A DNA stretch of 64,000 nucleotides from Cannabis sativa (taxonomy: Eukaryota; Streptophyta; Magnoliopsida; Rosales; Cannabaceae): assembly GCF_029168945.1 (NCBI RefSeq), contig NC_083604.1, positions 7,122,812 to 7,186,811 on the forward strand, read 5' to 3'. Below, piece by piece: positions 56,701-64,000 of the stretch. Numbering within the stretch: the stretch's first letter is position 1; each line of letters begins with the position of its first letter. The notes beneath the pieces are model-generated. The model did not search any database, was not told where the DNA came from, and was given only the letters and a program-made list of their open reading frames with translations. Made by a program: the position numbers and the translations under genes.

Positions 56701-57759
56701 AATGATGGTTGGAGTTGGCGACTTGAGACTTATGAGAATTATTCGGTTAAAAGTGCATATAAGTTCTTGCAAGAATCTAAGGGTGCTTGGCGCCGGGAGG
56801 CCAATACTGAATTTTGGAAGCGGCTTTGGTCCTTCAAAATTCCTCCTAAGATCAGTATTTTTTTATGGCGAGCTACTTTAGGTGTGCTTCCAACGTGTTT
56901 TCAACTCTAAAAGCATTATGTTCCTGTCAAAGTTGACTACTGTTTGTGCAACTCTAGTACTGAAACTATTCAACATACATTGGTGGAATGCTCGGTGGCA
57001 AAGGCTGCTTGGCATCGCAGCATAGTGGAGGTCGGGGCTGGGGCTGCAACGTTCAGCAGCTGGTTGTTGGGAATTTTCACCAGGGGGCACGGAGTTGAAA
57101 TGGAGGAAGCAGTGATGGTGAGTTGGGCTACTTGGCGTGCGCGGAATGACTTTGTTTGGCAAAAGAAGAGTTGGCTTGCTTCAAATATTGTAACATCAGC
57201 TAGAATCTTGCTTTATCAATACAAATTTACTCAGGAAAGGAAGGGGCTTTCGTTGTCTCCTTTGAATGATGAGGGACGAAACTATGAGCGTTGGATTGCA
57301 CCTGTGTTAAACAAGATTAAGGTTAATGTTGATGGGGCTTTATTTGAACAAGAGGGCCGGTTTGGAATGGGCTGTGTAGCTCGAGATCATCATAGAACCA
57401 TGGTAGAAGCTTTCACAAAGGGAAAGGTTGGGTATGTACAACCCGAAATTGCTGAGATCGTAGGCATCAAAGAAGCGTTGATTTGGATTGCGACTCATCC
57501 CTCGGACAATGTAGTGTTAGAAACGGATAGTTTGATGTGTGTCCAAGCAGTCCAAAGTAAAGTTTTTATGTCCTCACAGTTTGGTCTTATTGTTCAAGAT
57601 GTTAGGAATTTACTTTTGAATTTATCTTTTGTTGAGTTATGTTTTGTTAAACGATCTGCAAACAAGTTGGCTCATTGCTTGGCAAGAGACTCTTGTTTCT
57701 CTACAGGTTGTGTGCTTAAATTGGAGGATTGTTCTTCTGAAGTGCGTTCTATTGTTTGA
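53706..57759 (+). pseudogene. LINE ORF2: endonuclease, reverse transcriptase, RNase H
   Basis: Starts MNILSWNCHGLG, the typical endonuclease beginning. Endonuclease text continues to about 54380 (VYGEPNRS, VMGDLNNVL, SDHAPIL). RT covers about 55000-56000 (DKSPGPDGMTPGFFQ, RPIALCNV, GRLISDNI, QGDPLSPYLF, and the catalytic FADD at about 55744-55755). A zinc-binding region (about 56900-57010) and an RNase H (57310-57730, NVDGALFE to the HCLARD block) follow. Frameshifts lie near 53785, 53920, 54860 and 55650, and stops near 54361, 54828, 55394, 55456, 56227, 56660 and 56908. All domains are still recognisable, so decay is moderate. Confidence 0.88.
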
Positions 57760-57942
57760 ATGAGTTTAATTAATAAATCTTCTGATTAATTCAAAATAAT
57801 AATAATAATAATATAACATTTATTTTTCTACAGAATTATATATAGTATATTATTTAATAAATAAATTAACATTTATTTGTAGCACATGTATCTAGGGGTA
57901 CCAGGATTTTTGTTTAGGGTGGACAACATATAATTATTTAAA

Positions 57943-60372
57943 GAGTAATTTGTGGCATAAATACTTAAGTTTTATGTCGCGTAGCAGATAAATACCTAAG
58001 TCGTATTTTTGACGGTAAAAATACCTTCCGTCACACTTTTGGAACTTCCGTAGGTACCTCTCCGTTTTCTTCCAAGTAAGTGTCCATGTGTCACCCTTTT
58101 ATTAGTCCACATCATTTAAATTTTATCTCTTATTTAAAAATTCATTTAAGCATTTTAAAATAAAAAAAAATACATAATAAAATTAATAAAATATCTCATA
58201 AAATTAAAAAATTATTTTTTCCTTTTTCTCTTCAATCTCATCCACGATCTTCTTCTCTCTCTTCTCTTCTTCTTCATCATCCATCCCTCTGTAAAATTTA
58301 TCATCCCTCCCGTTTTTTTTTTCTATTTCCATCAATCTCATTCTCAATCTCTCTATTGCAAACTATAATTTTTTTTTTTCAATCTATTAGTAAAATTAAA
58401 AATCCAAAATCATAACCCCACCATACCTGCACACATTAACTTGTGGGAAGCTTTTTGACAATCAGAGATGAAAACTATACAAATGATGATTTAAAGAGAT
58501 ACACCATTAACGACTGAGGATTGGGCAGATTGAGTCTCCAAAAAACGACTTGATCGACCACCTTCCCAGACTTAGGCAACCACCACCGCAAGCTCAGGAA
58601 GGTACAATAAGGATGTGACTTTTTGGTTTGAGACTTTTGGATCCGAGGTTGCTGCATCGGATGAGTTCTCTCGGCAAATAGGTAATTAATTTCTGGGTTT
58701 TTTTTTTTACTTTGAACAAAAAGTTCAATATTTACTTTTGGATCTGTTTGAATGGAAATCGTTTAAGGAATGGAAGAGAAGCTCAAGTGAAAGAGATAGA
58801 TCTGGTGAGAAAGTAATTTGGAGATGTGTAACTGTGAGAATCAATATATGTATATTTTGTTTTATGCTTTAATATTATAATATATGTTGTGTATATGTAA
58901 GGGAAAATCATTTCAATATGTACAAATCTGAGTTTGTAGAACAAGAATATGGAACAACCTATTAATTTTTTGGGTTTTTTTTTGGGATTTTTTCAATAAT
59001 ATACTTAAAATACAAATTAATTTCAAAAATACCTTAACAAATCTCATTTACAATAATACCTTGCCACGTCTTCAAAAAATACCTTAATTTGAAATTAATA
59101 TGCCTGAAACGAAATTAATCTCAAATTATACTTTTTATTTTTAATTTACCTCCGTTTTCAAAAGTAACTATTTGGTTACTTAGTTATAATGTTGATAAGA
59201 AACTAATTAGTTAATTTTACATAAAAAAAAAAAACTTCATTTTTATATCATATAATTTGAGATACAATTTGGTTACCTCCAAACTTTATTTGTAAACATC
59301 TTAATAATCAATTTATTATTTTTAAATTATATTATTGTATCTTATTATTTAAAATATATTTTGGTAATCTTAAAATTTATTGAAACTAATGAGTTGTTAT
59401 ATAATATAATAAGCTACCACTTTTATATACCAATTATTTTGTATACCTTTTTGATACTTTAAAATTTATGTGTTTATTTTTAAATCATATTAAATTATTC
59501 AATTATTTTAAAGTTTTACGTTACTTTTTATTTTTCTTTTGTAACAACAAGTTTATTTAATAAACTAATAAATTATAATCATAAAAAAAAAGCTCACATA
59601 ATTTATTAGTAAAATTAGTAAACATTTAAATTATTAATTGCTTATTTTAAAATTACATTTTTAGTTACCTTTTAAGTTTATTGTAGAAACTAGTTAGTTT
59701 TCATATATATAATATAAGAAGTAAGCACAAATATGAAATAGTTTTATTTAGTATATTTCATAGTTTGAATATTATTGGTAAACTAAATATAAAAAAAAAA
59801 ATTGAAAAAAAAAAAACTAAAGAAACTAAAATGTTACCTTTGATTTCGGCTAGAAAAAAAATATTTGTGTCTCACATATCAAAATGATTATCTTAAAGTG
59901 TAGATCACAATATGTAATTTTTGAGATCAAATAATTATTAGTGTAGCCAAAAAAAATAAATAAATAAAATATAAAAAAAAAGAAGAAAGAGAAAATATTT
60001 TAAATCTAAATATTTATTAAATATATGTACTGTAAAAAAATATTAAGTGTAGAAGACATGATAATTGATACAAACATTGAGATATATTGTAAAAAAAAAT
60101 AAAGAATGTACATCACAAGGATAACCAAGAAAAGAATTTATGAACTAAAAACAAAACCAATATTAATGAAAACGTTACAAATATAATAGTAACTTTGATT
60201 ATTTTAAAAGTCACGTTATTTATGTAATTGAGATGTATTTTAAGGCTCTAGATGTAAATTTCCCTTTTTTTTTCTTGAATCTGGTTTTGGAAATGTTGAG
60301 GATGATGACCAGTAGTTTTGAATATGGTGAGGATGATGAGTATGATAATTGAGGGTGATGAGTACAGTGATG

Positions 60373-60403
<31 letters not shown>

Positions 60404-60723
60404 TATGTAAAATGATATTTTTTTTTAAAAAAAAAAGGGTAAGAATAATAGAATATATATATATTTTTTTTTATTTTTTTTAATATATTTTTTATTTTAA
60501 AATGATTTATAAATAGGTTTAAATGAATTTCAAAATAAAAAATAAAATTAATGATGTGGACTAATACAAGAGTGACACGTGGACACTTACTTGGAAGAAA
60601 ACGGAGAGGTACCTACGGAAGTTCCAAGAGTGTGACGGAATGTATTTTTACCGCTAAAAATACGACTTAGGTATTTATCTGATACCCGACATAAAACTTA
60701 GGTATTTATGCTGCAAATTACTC
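57943..60723. mobile_element. Non-autonomous Mutator-like element with long inverted repeats
   Basis: The ends are GAGTAATTTG and CAAATTACTC. The inverted repeats run for about 200 bp and include TTCCGTAGGTACCTCTCCG and GTATTTTTACCG-type segments on both arms. A perfect 9-bp target duplication TTATTTAAA flanks it (57934-57942 and 60724-60732); length 2781 bp. Nine-base duplications and long terminal repeats are typical of MULEs. There is no transposase. The interior is AT-rich apart from a less AT-rich patch at 58450-58690 that could be captured host sequence; the frame at 58475-58657 there has no recognisable domain. Confidence 0.85.
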
Positions 60724-60732
60724 TTATTTAAA

Positions 60733-61198
60733 CTACATCAATAAATTTCTGTATATTAAAAGTAAAATTTTAAGTTAATTAAGCGAATACATTACATATA
60801 ATTTTACTATATTTGACATTATTCAAAAAATAATTATTAGACAAAAAAATTTTTGTTTAAAAAATAACATCTTGAGTTTAACTATGTGACATTTTTATAT
60901 TTGTATTAATAGAAAAGGGTTTAGAATAAAATTTAAAATGTATTAGAATGGAATAAGAATAGAATAAAAATAGAATAGAATAAAATTTAAAATTGTATTA
61001 GAATGGTCTTTCCTTCTATTTTAAAATGAAATAGTCATTCCACCAAAATAGTAAAAAGACCATTCTATTGAAATGATGTTCCAATACTTTAATATTTAAC
61101 CAAACAAATAAATGAAATGAAAATTGTTTCATTTCCATTCCATTTCATATTACCTCCAACCAACCGCCAATATGTATTATATTAGACTACCTAATCAC
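60733..61198. other. AT-rich intergenic DNA with GGAATGGA-type inverted repeats
   Basis: No gene. Words such as TAGAATGGAATAAGAATAGA (60950 region) and, in inverse, TTTCATTTCCATTCCATTTC (about 61129-61148), plus AAAAAGACCATTCTATT against AATGGTCTTT, can fold back. This suggests a small MITE without clear ends. Confidence 0.4.
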
Positions 61199-61470
61199 TG
61201 AAGAATGTAAAAATTCTGATGAAGAAGAAAAATGGCTAGAAGCCTTATATTAAAAACAGAGGAATGGTTAAAAGCCTTTTACAGAACCAGAGAAAATACA
61301 AGAAGAGAAAATGGTGCTAAAAGCAATTCTTTAAACAAGGAAACAAGTAGACTATATATAGACCAAGTCTATAGCACGTGAGTAATGAAAAGATAATGCT
61401 GACTATACAAAAGATAACAACCTATTAACTAACTAATAAAAACTGTTAGGCTAATAAAGGTTGATTAACA
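61199..61470 (-). repeat. 3' LTR of a Copia element
   Basis: On the minus strand it begins TGTTAATCAACC right after the polypurine tract AGGGGGGA (61471-61478) and ends ACATTCTTCA; 272 bp. A candidate target base run ATCAC precedes it at 61194-61198. The other LTR is outside the window. The RNase H reading frame runs 25 bases into this LTR, as often seen in Copia. Confidence 0.7.
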
Positions 61471-64000
61471 TCCCCCCTCAAACGAAAAGGAGTGTCAGAC
61501 ATCTTGAGTTTGGACCGAAGATAAAGATAGCGATCCGTGGACAGCGGCTTTGTTAACGCATCAGCGACTTGGTCTAGAGCAGGCACATATCGAACCGATA
61601 GCTGTTTAGAGAGTATAAGATCCCGAACAAAATGTAAATCAATTTCAATATGTTTGGAGCGTGCATGGAACACATGATTAGCATCAATGGCAGCTGCACT
61701 TTGATTGTCAACCCATAGTATTGGACAATGTGGTGGAGAGACATGTAGTTCGGAGAGAAATGAGACTAACCATTTTATCTCAGCTGCAGCATTTGCTAAG
61801 GCTCGGAATTCACTCTCACTACTAGACCGAGCCACTACCTGCTGTTTCTTGGCAGACCAGGACACAAGGTTTCCCCCAAAGAACATCACATAGCCCCCCG
61901 TACTTCGTCTATCATCAACACACGATGCCCAATCTGCATCAGAGTAGCCTTCTAAAGTCAAAGAGGTGGCAGGTGTGATATGTAGACCGTGATGTATAGT
62001 GCCCTTGAGATAGCGCATAAGCCTCTTGCAAGCTTCCCAATGCAGGTTTGTAGGAGCATGAATGAACTGACTTAACTTGTTGATGATAAATGCAACATCC
62101 GGTCGAGTGAGAGTAAGATATTGTAAGGCCCCCAAAGTACTTCTGTAAAGTGTATGATCACTAAACGGTTCTCCTTCAGAGAGAGAAAGTTTAAGAGAGG
62201 AACTTGTTGGATTAGAACAAGGTTTGGCCCCTTCCATGTTGAGACGAACAAGTAAATCTGTAATATACTTCGTTTGTGACAAATACATGCCCGAATTGTC
62301 ACGATAAATTTCTACACCAAGAAAATAATGGACAGATCCTAAATCTTTCAAAGAAAAGAAGTTGTTGAGATCTGAGATGAGCTTTGTGTTGTGATGAGAG
62401 GAACATTAGGACCAGTAACCAAAAAATCATCAACATATACAAGGAGAAGAATGGTGTTGTTACCCGAGCCATATATGAATAAGGAAGTGTCAGATTTTGA
62501 TGCTGAAAAACCCCAGTCCAGAAGTTTATCTCTTAAAGTTTGATTCCATGCGCGGGGAGCCTGCTTTAACCCATAGAGGGCTTTATGAAGTTGACACACA
62601 TGGTTGGGTTTGGTGGGATCAACAAACCCTTCAGGTTGACTCATGTAGACAGTCTCATGTAGTGCACCATTTAAAAAGGCATTAGAAACATCTAATTGCT
62701 TGACATGCCAATGAAGGGAAACGACCAATGTAAGAATAATTCGTACCGTGGCTGGTTTAACAACAGGAGAGAATGTATCCTCATAGTCTATTCCAGGAGT
62801 TTGCAAATACCCTTTAGCCACAAGTCTTGACTTGAGTCTATCAAGAGTACCATTTGCATTGAGTTTCACCTTGTGAACCCATTTGTTGCCAATGACTTGC
62901 ATGTAAGGAGAGTAAGGGACAAGGGTCCAAGTACCAGCTTTTTTTAGAGCATCAAATTCAGTATTCATAGCTTTAAACCACCTTGGATTGTTGAGTGCAG
63001 CAGTAGTATTCTTAAGTTCAGATGGGATTAGTGACTCTGGTAAGGGATATTTGGTTGCATTGAATGCTTTGGGTTTTCGTATGCCACTTAAAGACCTTGT
63101 CTTCATATGGTGAGTTCTTGTAGTAGTAGGGGCTGTGAGGTTATCAAGAATGGGAATATGGGGTGTAGCCGTTGGGATAGATACATTAGATAAAGTTGTG
63201 TTGTCACTATCACACAATGGTACATTGAGTAAAGGTGGGTTGTCATTATCACTCAAAGGTAAAGTTGGTATAGTCGTTGGGATAGTGACATTGGGCAAAG
63301 GTGGGTTGTCATTATCACATACTGGTACAATGAGGATGGCCGAAGGTATTAATGGAATGGTAATGCTTTGTGTGGGTGCATCGGGTATAGTGGGGCATGT
63401 GTTTGGTGAGGGAGTAGGTAATCTGTCAACATTGGTATTAGTGTGTAGCCTAAGTAAAGGACAAGTAGGAAAAGGATGTGTGATAGGGGTGGGCCAACTG
63501 TCTTGTGTTGTGGTCAAAGGTTGCATAATACAAGGGATGGGGCGTGGGGTAGGTACTGTAGGTAAGGTAAGATGGGAGTGTGATGTATCAATAGGAGGTA
63601 CACTTTGTTGTCTTTCATGAACAGTGGTGTCATGTTCCTCAATAACCGTGGCATTATGAGTGGTAGGGGAATTAAGAAAACCATGATTAGTATATGAAGG
63701 AATAGTATTAGTTTGAAAACTAAAGGTGGGAACATTGGACAAGGATTGTACCTGCTGTGTTGAATCACTGCTAGAACCCGAGGTAGCAGGGAAGTGGCCT
63801 TCATTAAAGGTTACATTTCTTGAGATATAAATCCTGCCACTTGGGTGTTCACACAAATAACCTTTGTGATGTGAGGAATACCCCAAAAATATGCACTCTT
63901 GTGATCTCAATTCAAGTTTATGATTATTATAAGGTCTCAAATGTGGAAAACAACTGCAACCAAAAGACTTGAGAATATTATAATCTGGTTTTGTGCCAAA
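61446..64000 (-). pseudogene. Copia pol, 3' part: integrase end, RT, RNase H (one frameshift, cut by window edge)
   Basis: Two frames, 63940-62348 and 62351-61446, join through a frameshift near 62380; reading continues past the window end. Order: integrase end (KLELRSQECIFLGYSSHHKGY), a proline- and threonine-rich linker, RT from about 63030 (NKWVHKVKLNANGTLDRLKS, DVSNAFLNGALHETVYMSQP, LYGLKQAPRAW, catalytic YVDD at about 62435), the post-RT segment [12 protein letters not shown], and RNase H ([44 protein letters not shown], ending near [11 protein letters not shown]). Apart from the frameshift the frames are open for about 2.5 kb, so the element is young. Motif style suggests the Ale/Retrofit lineage, with moderate confidence. 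Confidence 0.88.

Larger units (their letters stand above)
52126..57815 (+). mobile_element. L1-type LINE, nearly full length
   Basis: ORF1 (52528-53700) is followed five bases later by ORF2 (from 53706) and, after its stop, by a short 3' region ending in an AATAATAATAAT tail (57795-57815). This is the organisation of plant L1 elements with RNase H. The 5' boundary is not resolved; about 400 bp of GC-richer leader (from about 52140) precedes ORF1. No target duplication was found. ORF2 is broken in several places, so the copy cannot move by itself. Confidence 0.85.

Noticed and set aside
60370..60400. Long poly-T run as a regulatory site
   Set aside because: Simple homopolymer inside the MULE; nothing around it supports a function.

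Overview
The window is nuclear DNA of a flowering plant, most likely a eudicot. It is AT-rich, uses GT-AG introns, holds one ordinary host gene, and is otherwise packed with plant-type transposable elements: Ty3/Gypsy Tat and chromovirus/Tekay, Ty1/Copia, an L1-type LINE with a C-terminal RNase H, a hAT, a Mutator-like element and foldback MITEs. The species cannot be fixed from the sequence. The only recognisable host gene is a three-exon, minus-strand very-long-chain 3-oxoacyl-CoA reductase (KCR1 type; 321 aa) at 11942-13559. It sits between two inverted-repeat elements.

Layout. 1-9249: a badly decayed plus-strand Copia element whose integrase region is split by a 2.9-kb solo Gypsy LTR (3351-6285, target duplication CCTAC). 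9250-11400: small MITE and foldback elements. 11942-13559: KCR gene. 14287-15240: another foldback element. 15241-48177: an old minus-strand Copia element that acts as landing ground. Inside its RNase H reading frame lies a 26.7-kb Tat retrotransposon (15577-42254, 865-bp LTRs, target duplication CAAGC). Inside the Tat gag gene lies a non-autonomous Athila-like element (26336-39535), and inside that a 10.1-kb chromodomain (Tekay-type) Gypsy element on the plus strand (26521-36621, target duplication AAACA). A 1.9-kb solo Copia-type LTR sits in an intron of the Tat antisense gene (17384-19268, CGTAC). A second copy of that LTR sits in the old Copia remnant (44651-46516, AATCA). 48186-52012: a structurally complete hAT transposon with an uninterrupted 829-aa transposase and 8-bp target duplication. 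52.1-57.8 kb: a LINE with intact ORF1 and broken ORF2. 57943-60723: a non-autonomous Mutator-like element with long inverted repeats and a 9-bp target duplication. 61199-64000: 3' half of another Copia element, cut by the window edge.

Three things stand out. First, the Tekay element carries, between its 5' LTR and gag, a 510-bp Cassandra-like unit (internal domain plus an LTR with a 5S-rRNA-derived Pol III promoter), bounded by two copies of the tRNA-Met primer-binding site. Second, the Tat element carries a spliced antisense gene, apparently with its own TATA/G-box promoter and a non-coding first exon, whose introns join in phase. Third, the hAT element looks structurally competent. Target duplications let the insertion order be read: old Copia, then Tat, then the Athila-like element, then Tekay, with the solo LTRs as separate later events. 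All annotation is from reading sequence and motifs; no database search was run.
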